From positions 124,001 to 188,000 of the forward strand of contig NZ_JABUOU010000002.1 of assembly GCF_013344475.1 (NCBI RefSeq): 64,000 nt of DNA, written 5' to 3'. Shown in pieces: positions 39,961-49,142 of this stretch. A program made the translations under genes and the position numbers. The DNA comes from Martelella limonii (GTDB taxonomy: Bacteria; Pseudomonadota; Alphaproteobacteria; Rhizobiales; Rhizobiaceae). Positions within the stretch are counted from its first letter, which is position 1; each line of letters begins with the position of its first letter. The notes beneath the pieces were generated by a model. It had not been told where the DNA came from. It did not search any database and saw only the letters and a list, made by a program, of their open reading frames with translations.

Positions 39961-42731
39961 TATTGTCCCAGCCTTTCGAGGAGGGCAGGGACATGCACCT
40001 GGTCGGCCTTGTAATTGCCGGTCAGCATGTACATCACGATGTTGACGCCGGTGCGGAAGGCATATTGCCGCTGGCGCGGATCTTCCGGAACGGTGGGCAA
40101 CATCGGCGTCGAATCCGGATTGATCGCCCAGGCGCCGGCAAAATCATTGCCGGTGATCAGGATCGGCGAGACCCCGTCGCCGCCGCTTGTCAGCGTGTCG
40201 CCGGTTGCATCTTCGCCAGCGCGCGCCTCGACCCAGAGCGGCGAGCCGTCGTAGCGGCCGGGGAAATCCGACAGAAGATAGAACGATCGGGTCAGCACAT
40301 GGCCTTCCGGCACGGGTTCCAGTGGCGGAACGTCGATATTGTCGAGGATCATGCGCAGCCGCTCGGTATTGGCGCTCACGGCGCTCTGGCCGAGCGGGGA
40401 ATACTGGTCGCGGGTGTCGAACAGCACCGTGCCGCCATTGCGCATATAGGCCTCGATGCCTGCGATCGCCTTGTCGGAGGGCATCGGGGCGGTCGCCGAA
40501 ACCGGCCAGTAGATCAGCGGGTAGAATGCCAGCTCCTCGCTTGCCGGATCCACACCCACCGGATCGCCGGGCTCAAGTGCGGTCCGGTAGGAGATATAGT
40601 CGGACAAGCCCTTGAGACCGCGTTCCGAAATCCGGTCGACCTCATCCTCGCCGGTGATCACATAGGCAAGATGGGTTTCATAGAGCAGCTCGGCAATCGC
40701 CTGGTCATCCTCTGCCGCATGCGCCGAAGGCGCGTCGCCGAGACCGAGGGGAAGGGCAAGCGCTGCCAGCATCGCGATCGATGCGGCGGCAGGCCGCAGC
40801 CTGCGGAAGGCGCCGTTCATCGCCATCATGATCAGCCCGTCGGCAATCAGCAGCACAAAGGCTGCGGCAAGCAGCCAGGGTTTCAGGCTGAAGGCGCGGG
40901 CATTGCCGATCGGCTCCAGACGCACTGCCTCTCCAAGCCCTGCGGTGTCGACGGGGGCAAGGATATCTGTCGGCTGGAACAGGTTGAGCGCGGTGAAGCC
41001 GTCGGGCGAGCCGTAAAGGCCGGGCGGATTTTCCATGGTCGCAACAGCCGGGCCTCCGGGCATGGAGATGGGCTTTGCGCCCGCGATGTCGGTGGTCAGC
41101 GTGCCGCTGGCGGCGAGCAGCCGGTAGGGTGCAAGCAGGGATGCGGCAGAGCCGTCCTCTGCCTCCGTCGCGCGCGACAGGTTGACGATCCGGCGCAGCA
41201 TCTCCACGAAATAGCCGGAGATCGGCAGGTTCGACCAGTTGGGGTCGGCGGAGGTGTGAAACAGCACGATCCGGCCCTGACCCAGAACCCCTTCCGTCAC
41301 CAGCGGCGTGCCATCGGCAAGGCTTGCCCAGGTATGATCGGAGAGCGTGGGCGCGGGCTCGGCAAGCACCTGACGCGTCACGGTTATATCCTCGGGTACG
41401 GGCAGGCCATAAAACGGGCTTTCGGGGGTAAACGGCGCCAGAGGCTGTGGCTCGCTCCAGCTCATGGCGCCGCCAAAGGCGCGCGCGCCGGAGCGCAACC
41501 GGACCGGCAGAAGGCTGTCGTCACCCTCGGCAGCGGCAAGCCGGGGGCCTGCAAACCGGATCAGGGTTCCGCCATTCTCGACCCATTCCTGCAACTGGCC
41601 GTGCGCCTCCTCCGGCAATGTGCCGACATCGCTGAGGATGATGAGGGATGGCTTGCGATCGATCAGCGCTTGAATTTCTTCGGGAAGCGTCGGCAGATCG
41701 CTTGAGACGAGGTCGGCATAGGGCGACAGCGCCTGCCGCAGATAATAGGCAGAGGACAGAAGCGGCTGGGCATCGTTGGCGGGGCTTCCGGCGACCAGCG
41801 CAACCCGCCTGCGCCGGAAGCCGTCATCGAGAAGCTGCACCGCGCCGGCATTGGCGGCGCCGTCGATGGCGATGCGGGCGAAATCGTTGCGGACCTCGAA
41901 GGGCGCGCGGATTTCTGCGGTTGCGGCGCGCGCGCCTGCCGGAAACACAAGCGGCGCCTCGGCGATGACGCGTCCCTGCAGGTCGTAGGCGTTGAGCTTC
42001 ATCTCCGCCTGGGACCCCGCCGTCGCCCGGCTTGCGGTAATCCGGCTGGCGCTCGCATCATTCTCGACGCCGGTGACGGCAACGGGCAGGGGCCTGTTCG
42101 CAACGAGCACGATGGTCACGCCGGCGCCTGCGAGCATGTCGAAGGTTTCGGCATCGCCGGCGGCTGCGATACCATCCGAGATGAAGGCGAAGGTTGCGGG
42201 CGGGTTTTCGCCGAAGGCTTCGGAAAGCGCTGCCGCGGCAGTCAGGCGGTCGGGGCGGGCAGCGCGGGGTTCGGCGGCGGCCAGGCGCTGTCGTGCCTCG
42301 GCTGCCGAAACGGGGCGCGGATCAGTGGCCGTGTCGGCGGTAAACGCCATCATGATTGGCTGGTCGGCGTTGCCTGCGGCATCGATCAGGGTCTCCGCCG
42401 CGCGGGTCCGGGCGCGCCAGTCTTCGGCACTTGCCCAGCCATTGTCGATCAAAAGCGCCAGCGGTCCGTCGGTGGCGATCGAGGTGCGCTCCGGGTCGAT
42501 CACGGGATTGGCGACGGCGAGGATCACCAGCGCGGCCAGCGTCATCCTGAGAAGCGTCAGCCACCAGGGGCTTCTGGCGGGCGTCTCGTCGCGCTTGGCA
42601 AGGCGGAGCAGGATCGCGAGCGGCGGAAAGATTTCCCTTTGCGGGCGCGGCGGCGTCAGCTTCAACAGCCACCATATGGCGGGCAGGACGACCAGCGCCG
42701 CGAGAATGAGGGGACTTGCAAATTCCATCAC
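39960..42731 (-). CDS. BatA-N / DUF4159 membrane protein
   Basis: A 923-residue protein. It starts with the BatA-type N-terminus (LILAALVVLPAIWWLLKLTPPRPQREIFPP). A VWA-like region follows (GPLALLIDNGWASAEDWRAR and TFAFISDGIAA). The middle has a GATase-like domain (RVALVAGSPANDAQPLL, KPSLIILSDVGTL, WVENGGTLIRFAG). Two membrane helices near 635-690 precede the C-terminal DUF4159 domain (LAYVITGEDEVDRISERGLKGLSDYI, YMRNGGTVLFDTRDQYS). It overlaps both neighbours (four bases with DUF58, one base with the next gene). Such proteins travel with MoxR ATPases, and a chaperone-like or metal-insertion role is suspected. Confidence 0.82.
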   Translation of the reverse strand: MMEFASPLILAALVVLPAIWWLLKLTPPRPQREIFPPLAILLRLAKRDETPARSPWWLTLLRMTLAALVILAVANPVIDPERTSIATDGPLALLIDNGWASAEDWRARTRAAETLIDAAGNADQPIMMAFTADTATDPRPVSAAEARQRLAAAEPRAARPDRLTAAAALSEAFGENPPATFAFISDGIAAAGDAETFDMLAGAGVTIVLVANRPLPVAVTGVENDASASRITASRATAGSQAEMKLNAYDLQGRVIAEAPLVFPAGARAATAEIRAPFEVRNDFARIAIDGAANAGAVQLLDDGFRRRRVALVAGSPANDAQPLLSSAYYLRQALSPYADLVSSDLPTLPEEIQALIDRKPSLIILSDVGTLPEEAHGQLQEWVENGGTLIRFAGPRLAAAEGDDSLLPVRLRSGARAFGGAMSWSEPQPLAPFTPESPFYGLPVPEDITVTRQVLAEPAPTLSDHTWASLADGTPLVTEGVLGQGRIVLFHTSADPNWSNLPISGYFVEMLRRIVNLSRATEAEDGSAASLLAPYRLLAASGTLTTDIAGAKPISMPGGPAVATMENPPGLYGSPDGFTALNLFQPTDILAPVDTAGLGEAVRLEPIGNARAFSLKPWLLAAAFVLLIADGLIMMAMNGAFRRLRPAAASIAMLAALALPLGLGDAPSAHAAEDDQAIAELLYETHLAYVITGEDEVDRISERGLKGLSDYISYRTALEPGDPVGVDPASEELAFYPLIYWPVSATAPMPSDKAIAGIEAYMRNGGTVLFDTRDQYSPLGQSAVSANTERLRMILDNIDVPPLEPVPEGHVLTRSFYLLSDFPGRYDGSPLWVEARAGEDATGDTLTSGGDGVSPILITGNDFAGAWAINPDSTPMLPTVPEDPRQRQYAFRTGVNIVMYMLTGNYKADQVHVPALLERLGQ

Positions 42732-43639
42732 CGCCCCCCCTGGCCGAGACCGGAAAGACGCATGTGCACGGCAGTCAGGGCTTCGGAAGCGGGTCGGTCG
42801 GTATGGTGGGTCGTAAAGGTCCAGCCCAGATGGCGGGCGGTATCGGCAAGCACCGCGCGACGCGCGCGATAGGCGTCGAGATAGGCCTCCTGCAGGCTTT
42901 CCGCGCGGCCAAGCGTCAACTCGCGGCCGGTCTCTGGATCGCTGAAGGCCGTGCGGCCGGTATAGGGAAAGCTTTCCTCGGCAGGGTCGGCGACTTCCAG
43001 CAGATGTGCCCTGAGCCCGCGTGCGGAAAGCGGCGTCAACGTCGAAAACAGGGCGTCGGGCGTATCAAGAAAATCGCCGATCATCACCAGTTCAGACGGC
43101 CCGCGCATCATCCTTGTATCAGGAAGCCCGGCAGGCGTGCCGGCGGTTGCGAGCGCTTGGGCAAGCTTTTCTGCGCCATTGCGGTTCGATACCGGGTCCA
43201 TCAGGCCGGGAAAGCCCACGCGTTCTCCGGAGCGCAGGAGCGTTTCGGCAAGCGCCAGCAGGATCACCAGCGCGCGGTGTTCCTTCGAAACCGGGGCGAG
43301 TTCGGAGCGGAACTGCATGGATGGCGTCAGGTCGGCGAAAAGCCATACCGTGTGCGCCGCTTCCCATTCCATGTCGCGGACATAGGTATGGTCGTCGCGC
43401 GCCGAACGCCGCCAGTCGATGCGCATCATCGATTCGCCCTGCGCATAGGGCCGGAACTGCCAGAAGTTTTCACCCGGCCCCCGCCTTCTGCGCCCATGCC
43501 AGCCGGTGATCACGGTATTGGCGATTCGCTTTGCCTCGATCAGGCAATCCGGCAACAGCGCAGCGCGGCGCCGCGCTTCGGCAAGAGCCGAATTGCGCGC
43601 TGTCGGCGGTGTCGTTTGTCCGATTGCAGCCAATGGCAA
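42728..43639 (-). CDS. DUF58-domain protein
   Basis: The 303-residue protein has the DUF58 signature: FWQFRPYAQGESMMRIDWRRSARDDHTYVRDMEWEAA, in which the ...IDWRRSAR segment is diagnostic. A VWA-like strand (TVWLFADLTPSMQF) with a partial metal site follows. DUF58 proteins are almost always encoded next to a MoxR ATPase and are believed to be its partner or client. It is five bases downstream of moxR and overlaps the BatA/DUF4159 gene by four bases, so the proteins should be made in step. Confidence 0.9.
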   Translation of the reverse strand: MPLAAIGQTTPPTARNSALAEARRRAALLPDCLIEAKRIANTVITGWHGRRRRGPGENFWQFRPYAQGESMMRIDWRRSARDDHTYVRDMEWEAAHTVWLFADLTPSMQFRSELAPVSKEHRALVILLALAETLLRSGERVGFPGLMDPVSNRNGAEKLAQALATAGTPAGLPDTRMMRGPSELVMIGDFLDTPDALFSTLTPLSARGLRAHLLEVADPAEESFPYTGRTAFSDPETGRELTLGRAESLQEAYLDAYRARRAVLADTARHLGWTFTTHHTDRPASEALTAVHMRLSGLGQGGR

Positions 43640-43644
43640 GCCTG

Positions 43645-44646
43645 TCAGTTGAAATCGCGCTTCGCGATGGTGGCAATCACGTCGGTCACGGTCATGCCCT
43701 CCGCGCGGGCGGCGAAGGTCAGCGCCATGCGGTGCTGCAGCACGGGGGCCGCAAGCGCGCGCACATCGTCGACGGAAGGCGCCAGCCGGCCCTGATAAAG
43801 GGCGCGGGCCCGTGCCGTCAGCATCAGCGACTGGCCGGCGCGCGGGCCGGGGCCCCAGGCGACGTTGCGGTCGGTATCCTGATGGCCTTCGCCGGGACGG
43901 GCGGCGCGCACCAGTGCGAGAATGGCATCGAGCACGCTTTCGCTCACCGGCATCTTCCTGATCAGCGTCTGGATCTCCATCAGCCGGGCGGCGCTCAGCA
44001 CCGGTCGGGCCACTTCCTCGACGGCGCCGGTGGTTTCCAGCAGGATGCGCCGTTCGGAGGCAAGGTCGGGATAGTCGACGTTGACCTGCAGCAGGAAGCG
44101 GTCAAGCTGGGCTTCGGGCAGGGGGTATGTACCTTCCTGCTCCAGCGGGTTCTGGGTCGCAAGCACGTGGAACGGGCGCGGCAGATCGTAATGCTGGCCG
44201 GCGATCGTCACGCCATATTCCTGCATGGATTGCAGCAGCGCCGACTGGGTGCGCGGCGAGGCGCGGTTGATTTCGTCCGCCATCAGGAGCTGGGCGAAAA
44301 CCGGGCCCTTGATGAAGCGGAACGAGCGGCGGCCCGCTTCGCCTTCTTCCAGCACTTCGGAGCCAAGGATATCGGAGGGCATGAGGTCGGGCGTGAACTG
44401 GATGCGGTTGCCATCAAGCCCCAGAACGGTGCCGAGCGTCGAGACAAGCTTGGTCTTGGCAAGGCCCGGCACGCCGACCAGCAGCGCATGGCCGCCGGAG
44501 AGAATGGCCAGCAGCACGTTCTCGACGACGCTTTCCTGCCCGTAGATGACCTTCGACACTTCCTCGCGCACGGTCTTGATATCGGCAAGTGCCGCTTCGG
44601 CCTCGGCGACGATTTCATGCGGGTTCTTTGCGTCGATCGCGCCCAT
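43645..44646 (-). CDS. MoxR-family AAA+ ATPase
   Basis: The 333-residue ATPase shows the Walker A loop VPGLAKTKLVSTL, Walker B LLMADEINRASPRTQ and sensor 1 VLATQNPLEQEGTYPLPEAQLDRF. The helix 2 insert typical of MoxR proteins (VLGLDGNRIQFTPDLMPSDI) is present. MoxR ATPases act as chaperones that load metals or assemble complexes, working with VWA-domain proteins. It is the first gene of the four-gene unit. It is divergent from the DUF1285 gene, with 161 bases between. Confidence 0.94.
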   Translation of the reverse strand: MGAIDAKNPHEIVAEAEAALADIKTVREEVSKVIYGQESVVENVLLAILSGGHALLVGVPGLAKTKLVSTLGTVLGLDGNRIQFTPDLMPSDILGSEVLEEGEAGRRSFRFIKGPVFAQLLMADEINRASPRTQSALLQSMQEYGVTIAGQHYDLPRPFHVLATQNPLEQEGTYPLPEAQLDRFLLQVNVDYPDLASERRILLETTGAVEEVARPVLSAARLMEIQTLIRKMPVSESVLDAILALVRAARPGEGHQDTDRNVAWGPGPRAGQSLMLTARARALYQGRLAPSVDDVRALAAPVLQHRMALTFAARAEGMTVTDVIATIAKRDFN

Positions 44647-44807
44647 TCACATGTCTCCATGGCCCAAGGCCGGTTGGTGGTACAGGCTTGCTTGCATCTC
44701 GGCGACGCCTGTCGGGGAAGGATAATCACCTGCGGGCGGCTGACAAGCCGGTTTGAAATGACTATTTCGAGAGGAGGCCATTTTGGCCCCGAAAGTGAGA
44801 CGGAAAG

Positions 44808-45407
44808 ATGACGCAAGGCAATATTGCAGGCGATGCCGGCGGACTGGCTGCGGCAATAACGCGCCAGCTCGATGGCGGCAAATTGCGCAAGGCGGCGCCG
44901 GTTGACAAGTGGGAGCCGGAATTCTGCGGCGATATCGACATGGAAATCCGGCGCGATGGCGCCTGGTATTATCAGGGCACGCCCATCGGACGCGCCAGGC
45001 TGGCGCAGCTTTTCTCCACTGTCTTGCGCAAGGATGAGGATGGTGAGACCTATCTCGTCACGCCGGTGGAAAAGCTCAGGATCAAGGTGGAGGACGCGCC
45101 TTTCCTCGCCGTCGGCATGGAACGGGACGATGCGGACACCCTTCTGATTCGCACCAATATGGGTGACGAAGTGGCTGTCGGGGACGAGCATCCTCTGCGG
45201 TTCGGGATCGGCGACGACGATGGCGGCGTGAAACCCTATGTGCTGGTGCGCGGCAGGCTCGAAGCGCTGTTCTCCCGTGCGCTGACCTATGATCTGATGG
45301 CGCTCGGTACTGAGGTCGAGATCGATGGCCGGGCGATGTTTGCAATCCGCTCGGGCAAGAGCGTGTTTCCGGTGATGGAAATGGCGGCGCTGGAGAAACA
45401 GGTGTGA
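44808..45407 (+). CDS. DUF1285-family protein
   Basis: The 199-residue product carries the DUF1285 pattern: DMEIRRDGAWYYQGTPIGRARLAQLFSTVLRKDEDGETYLVTPVEKLRIKVED, then RDDADTLLIRTNMGDEV. The domain is a pair of beta-rich repeats of unknown function. It is consistently placed just before a NUDIX hydrolase and a CCA-adding enzyme in rhizobia, as here, and the three overlap by stop-start (GTGA and TTGA). The tight coupling suggests an RNA- or nucleotide-related role, but this is inference. Confidence 0.88.
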   Translation: MTQGNIAGDAGGLAAAITRQLDGGKLRKAAPVDKWEPEFCGDIDMEIRRDGAWYYQGTPIGRARLAQLFSTVLRKDEDGETYLVTPVEKLRIKVEDAPFLAVGMERDDADTLLIRTNMGDEVAVGDEHPLRFGIGDDDGGVKPYVLVRGRLEALFSRALTYDLMALGTEVEIDGRAMFAIRSGKSVFPVMEMAALEKQV

Positions 45408-46036
45408 CGAGCCCGGCTTTCGATGCGAGCGCCTTTCGCGAGCGGGCGCTCAGCCAGAACGGACGCGCGCCGGAGCAAGCGTGGCGCGACCATGGCGACC
45501 ACAAGCTCAATCCGGATCTTTTCGCCTATTACGAAGATCTCGACATGCGCGCCGCCGCTGTTCTCGTGCCTGTTGTCGATTACGGCAATGAGGCGCGGGT
45601 GATCTTTACGCGGCGAACGACGAAGCTGCGCAAGCATTCCGGCCAGATTTCGTTTCCCGGAGGCTCGATCGATCCGGAAGACCGGTCGCCGGAGGATGCG
45701 GCGCTCAGGGAATGCGAGGAGGAAATCGGCCTCGACCGCAAATTCGTTCAGCCCGTGGCGCGGCTGCCGGATTATCTGGCGGGCAGCGGTTTCAGGATCA
45801 CGCCCGTGCTTTCGGTGGTGCAGCCCGGCTTTTCGCTGACGCTCAATCCCGATGAGGTCGACACCGCCTTCGAAGTGCCGCTCGGTTTCATCATGGATCC
45901 GGCAAACCATGCGCAGGGCACCACCATGTTCGCAGGCCACATGCGGCAATATTACGAAATCAAGTTCGGCGAACACCGGATCTGGGGCATAACCGCCGGT
46001 ATCGTCAGAACAATCTATGAGAGGCTTTACGCTTGA
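45404..46036 (+). CDS. NUDIX hydrolase, CoA pyrophosphatase type
   Basis: The 210-residue protein has the NUDIX box (GGSIDPEDRSPEDAALRECE, then EEIGL) preceded by the FTRRTTKLRKHSGQISFPGG signature of the NudL/UPF0035 group, which hydrolyses coenzyme A and related compounds. It uses a GTG start at 45404 overlapping the DUF1285 stop codon, and its own stop overlaps the start of the tRNA nucleotidyltransferase gene. The C-terminal HRIWGITAGIVRTI is typical. Confidence 0.9.
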   Translation: MTSPAFDASAFRERALSQNGRAPEQAWRDHGDHKLNPDLFAYYEDLDMRAAAVLVPVVDYGNEARVIFTRRTTKLRKHSGQISFPGGSIDPEDRSPEDAALRECEEEIGLDRKFVQPVARLPDYLAGSGFRITPVLSVVQPGFSLTLNPDEVDTAFEVPLGFIMDPANHAQGTTMFAGHMRQYYEIKFGEHRIWGITAGIVRTIYERLYA

Positions 46037-47298
46037 CCAAGATCGGTGATCACGACTGGTTCAAAGACGACCGGCTGCAAAATGTGCTGCAGATTCTGAA
46101 TGGCGACGGCGGCGAGACCCGCATCGTCGGCGGCGCAGTGCGCAACAGCCTGATGGGCGAGCCGATCGGCGATGTCGATCTGGCGACCACCCTGCTGCCT
46201 CAGGATGTGATTGCGCGGGCGGAGGCTGCCGGCATGAAGGTCGTGCCAACCGGGATCGATCATGGCACGGTGACGGTCGTTACCGGCGGCAAGCCTTTCG
46301 AGGTGACGACGCTGCGTTCGGATGTCGAGACGGATGGACGCCGTGCAACGGTGCATTTCGGGAAAGACTGGGAGAAGGACGCAGCAAGGCGCGATTTCAC
46401 GATCAATGCGCTCTATGCCGATCAGAACGGCACGATCTATGATCCTGTCGGGGGAAGGGCCGATATCGAAAGCAGGACGGTGCGCTTCATCGGCGAGGCC
46501 GAAAAGCGGATCAGGGAAGACTATCTGCGGATCCTGCGCTTCTTCCGCTTCTTCGCCTGGTATGGCGGTGGCCGGCCGGATGCGGAAGGTTTGCGCGCGA
46601 CGGTCCGCACGAAGGACGGACTTGCCTCGCTTTCGGCCGAGCGGGTCTGGTGGGAGACGAAAAATCTCCTGTCCGCGCCCGATCCCTCGCGCGCCCTGTT
46701 GTGGATGCGCCAGACCGGCGTGCTGACCGCCATCATCGCGGAGAGCGAGAAATGGGGGATCGACGCGGTTCCGGCGCTGATCGACTGCGAGAAGGCGCTC
46801 GGCTGGGCGCCCGATCCCTGTCTGAGGCTCGCCGCGATCATACCGCCCTATGATGTGCGCGTTGGCGAGCTTGCCGACCGGTTGAGGCTTTCCAACACGG
46901 AACGTGAATTGCTGATGGCCTTCGCGACCGCGCCGACCGTCAGCGGGTCGACCTCGGCTGCGGCGCTCAGACAGCTAATGTATCGCAACGGCAAGGGCGG
47001 CATTCTGATACGGCTCAAGCTTGCGCTTGCGGCAGCGCGCGGCAAGGCACGGTCAGGGGACCTCGATGCCGCAGGCGAGGCTGCGAAGCTCGATACGCTT
47101 CTGAAGATGGCGGAAGGCTGGGAAAAACCGCAAATGCCGTTTGCGGGCGGCGATATCGTGGCCGCCGGTTTGCCGGCCGGGCCGGAGATCGGCAGATATC
47201 TGAAGGAACTGGAAGACTGGTGGATCAGTGGCGATTTCCAAGCTGACCGGGCAGCCATTGCCGCCCGGTTCGAGGCGCTGAGGGACGAGAAGGATTAG
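46033..47298 (+). CDS. cca: CCA tRNA nucleotidyltransferase
   Basis: This enzyme adds or repairs the CCA end of tRNAs. The 421-residue product has the catalytic motifs RIVGGAVRNSLMGEPIGDVDLAT (two Asp of the metal site), GIDHGTVTV, and AARRDFTINALYAD followed by IREDYLRILRFFRFFAWYG. The start is a TTG at 46033 that overlaps the NUDIX stop (TTGA). The C-terminal half is the helical body and tail domain of the class II type. Its 3' end overlaps the convergent DUF1059 gene by four bases. Confidence 0.94.
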   Translation: MTKIGDHDWFKDDRLQNVLQILNGDGGETRIVGGAVRNSLMGEPIGDVDLATTLLPQDVIARAEAAGMKVVPTGIDHGTVTVVTGGKPFEVTTLRSDVETDGRRATVHFGKDWEKDAARRDFTINALYADQNGTIYDPVGGRADIESRTVRFIGEAEKRIREDYLRILRFFRFFAWYGGGRPDAEGLRATVRTKDGLASLSAERVWWETKNLLSAPDPSRALLWMRQTGVLTAIIAESEKWGIDAVPALIDCEKALGWAPDPCLRLAAIIPPYDVRVGELADRLRLSNTERELLMAFATAPTVSGSTSAAALRQLMYRNGKGGILIRLKLALAAARGKARSGDLDAAGEAAKLDTLLKMAEGWEKPQMPFAGGDIVAAGLPAGPEIGRYLKELEDWWISGDFQADRAAIAARFEALRDEKD

Positions 47299-47477
47299 GC
47301 CTTCTCTTCGTCCTTGATGCGCGCCTTGATGTTTTCGACCATGTTCTCGCGAATGATGGTCTCGCCATGCGTGGTGCGCATGTGCTCGACGGAGCGGCGG
47401 ACAACCTCCGCCTCGTCCTCCGCGCTCGCATGGAAGCTGCATCCGGGAACAAGTGAACCGCAATCAAAACGTTTCAT
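47295..47477 (-). CDS. DUF1059-family small protein
   Basis: The 60-residue protein starts MKRFDCGSLVPGCSFHASA and contains the conserved Cys pair (DCG and PGCSF) and RTTHGE His of DUF1059, with helix VVRRSVEHMRTTHGE. GGAGG lies eight bases before the ATG. The family has no assigned function; the Cys/His pattern suggests a small metal site. Stop overlaps the stop of cca by four bases on the opposite strand. Confidence 0.88.
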   Translation of the reverse strand: MKRFDCGSLVPGCSFHASAEDEAEVVRRSVEHMRTTHGETIIRENMVENIKARIKDEEKA

Positions 47478-47575
47478 GGTTTCCTCCTTTGGTTGGCCTC
47501 CGGTTCCAGACCGAAGGATTTCATGTGTGCCGCCGTCGAGACGGCGGCAACACCCATAGGCCTAAGAAACGGCCT

Positions 47576-47746
47576 TCAGTGCCGCGCCCAGGTTTCGAAC
47601 ACGGCGGAACTCTCGCACGGCCGGCGATGCCGGTTTGCCATCATGGCCGCGTAACTTCTGTCGTCCGTCGCCGCAGCCGTCTGCGATTTCGGCTTCTGGT
47701 CGTCTGACGGCTTTCTATGCTCTTTGGATTCGACTTTCCTTGTCAT
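47576..47746 (-). CDS. small basic protein, unknown
   Basis: A 56-residue ORF from ATG 47746, with an excellent ribosome site (GGGAGGAGCAGG) ending four bases before it. The product is highly charged (MTRKVESKEHRKPSDDQKPK) and ends CESSAVFETWARH. A GCCGCCGT / ACGGCGGC hairpin (47529-47548) lies just downstream and may end its transcript. On the minus strand a TATTAT near 47800 could be its -10 box. I recognise no family. The ribosome site is the main argument for a real gene. Confidence 0.45.
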   Translation of the reverse strand: MTRKVESKEHRKPSDDQKPKSQTAAATDDRSYAAMMANRHRRPCESSAVFETWARH

Positions 47747-47868
47747 TGTCCTGCTCCTCCCGAACAAGTCTGCAATGAAGTCTTGTTACAAGGTGGGGCG
47801 ATAATATGATTAATACAAGATGAACAATGGGGCGTTTTGGTGAAAAATCGTCCTGAAACGATGCAGGA

Positions 47869-48780
47869 TTAAGGCCATCTTGTGACGGGCGGCAATGACG
47901 ACAGAATCGCCTCGATATTGCCCCCGGTCTTGAGCCCGAAAACCGTGCCGCGATCGTAGAGAAGGTTGAATTCGACATAGCGCCCGCGGCGGATCAACTG
48001 TTCGTCGCGATCTTCCGATGTCCATTCATGATTGAAGTTGGAGCGCACGATCCGGGGATAGACGAGATTGAAGGCACGTCCGATATCCTGGACGAAGGCG
48101 AAATCCGCGTCGATCCCGCCCTTGTCTTCATCGGAATGCTGCCAATCGAAGAAAACCCCGCCAATGCCACGCGCTTCCTTGCGGTGGGGCAGGTAGAAAT
48201 AGTCGTCGCACCACTTCTTCAGCTTCTTGTAGTCGATGATTGCCTGATGCCGGTTGCAGGCAATTTCCATCGCGCGATGGAACAGCATGCTGTCGGGATC
48301 TTCCTGCTTGCGCCGGCGCAACAGCACCGGCGTCAGGTCCGCACCGCCGCCGAACCACCAGCTCTTGGTCACGATCATGCGGGTGTTCATGTGGACGGCT
48401 GGCACATTGGGGTTCACGGGGTGCGCAATCAGCGAGATACCGCTTGCCCAATAGCGCGTTTCGGCATCGACGCCCGGCATGTTCGCCGCCATTTCAGCCG
48501 AAAACGTGCCCTCGACGGTGGAGGTGTGGACGGCGGCCTTCTCGAAAACCCGGCCATGCATCACCGACATCCGGCCGCCGCCCTCGCCATTGTCGCGGGT
48601 CCAGTCCTTGACCTCGAACCGGCCGGGCTCGAGATCGCTCATCGGCCCGGTCAACTCCCGCTCCAGCGCCTCGAAACCGGCGCAGATCGTATCCCGGAGG
48701 CTTTCGAACCAGGCCTTCGACGTGGCCTTCCTGTTTTCGATGTCGTCCGGCAGACCCACGGGCAATTGCGGCCGTTCCAT
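47869..48780 (-). CDS. hemF: oxygen-dependent coproporphyrinogen III oxidase
   Basis: HemF decarboxylates two propionates of coproporphyrinogen III, using oxygen. The 303-residue product contains the conserved [18 protein letters not shown], the substrate-binding [40 protein letters not shown] and the [20 protein letters not shown] ending. It lacks any membrane segment, as expected for this soluble dimer. It is a single gene, apart from the hemC-D-Y operon at the start of the window. Confidence 0.96.
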   Translation of the reverse strand: MERPQLPVGLPDDIENRKATSKAWFESLRDTICAGFEALERELTGPMSDLEPGRFEVKDWTRDNGEGGGRMSVMHGRVFEKAAVHTSTVEGTFSAEMAANMPGVDAETRYWASGISLIAHPVNPNVPAVHMNTRMIVTKSWWFGGGADLTPVLLRRRKQEDPDSMLFHRAMEIACNRHQAIIDYKKLKKWCDDYFYLPHRKEARGIGGVFFDWQHSDEDKGGIDADFAFVQDIGRAFNLVYPRIVRSNFNHEWTSEDRDEQLIRRGRYVEFNLLYDRGTVFGLKTGGNIEAILSSLPPVTRWP

Positions 48781-48886
48781 AGATGCACTCCACTCATGAC
48801 TGAATGCCCGTTGTCCCGGGCTTTTGATTTGACTCGCAAATATACAAGGAAAATCTTATCTTCTTTGCGGAATGAAGGATAGCGTG

Positions 48887-49138
48887 ATGGGAAATGTTCC
48901 AAAGCCGCCTTCGATGGCGGCGCTGAAGAAACGCATCCGGGACCACCGGACGCAGGCAGCAAGCGACGGTTTCGTGCGCGAGCGCTTTTGTCTCGACCGC
49001 GAGGATGCCCGCGCCAAGGCGCGCGAATGGTTCCAGAGCTATCCCAAAGCCGCCTACTGGACAGAGGTCGAAAGCTGGCGCGTCGTCGGCGACGGGCGCA
49101 TCGAGTTCACGATGCGAAGGCTTTCCTCCGCCGATTGA
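48887..49138 (+). CDS. small conserved-looking protein, unknown
   Basis: The product is 83 residues from ATG 48887, which has AAGGA seven bases upstream (48872 is an alternative). It is helical and charged: KPPSMAALKKRIRDHRTQ, then REDARAKAREWFQSYPKAAYWTEVESWRVV and a beta-strand ending RIEFTMRRL. The lack of cysteines and signal suggest a cytosolic protein. It resembles small uncharacterised rhizobial proteins but I cannot name the family. It converges on trmL with four bases between stops. Confidence 0.6.
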   Translation: MGNVPKPPSMAALKKRIRDHRTQAASDGFVRERFCLDREDARAKAREWFQSYPKAAYWTEVESWRVVGDGRIEFTMRRLSSAD

Positions 49139-49142
49139 ACCC

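Noticed and set aside
39939-41705. A 588-codon open frame on the plus strand opposite the DUF4159 gene
   Set aside because: The minus-strand gene has clear domains and operon overlaps. The plus-strand product is His- and Arg-rich with no signal or motif, typical of a shadow frame.
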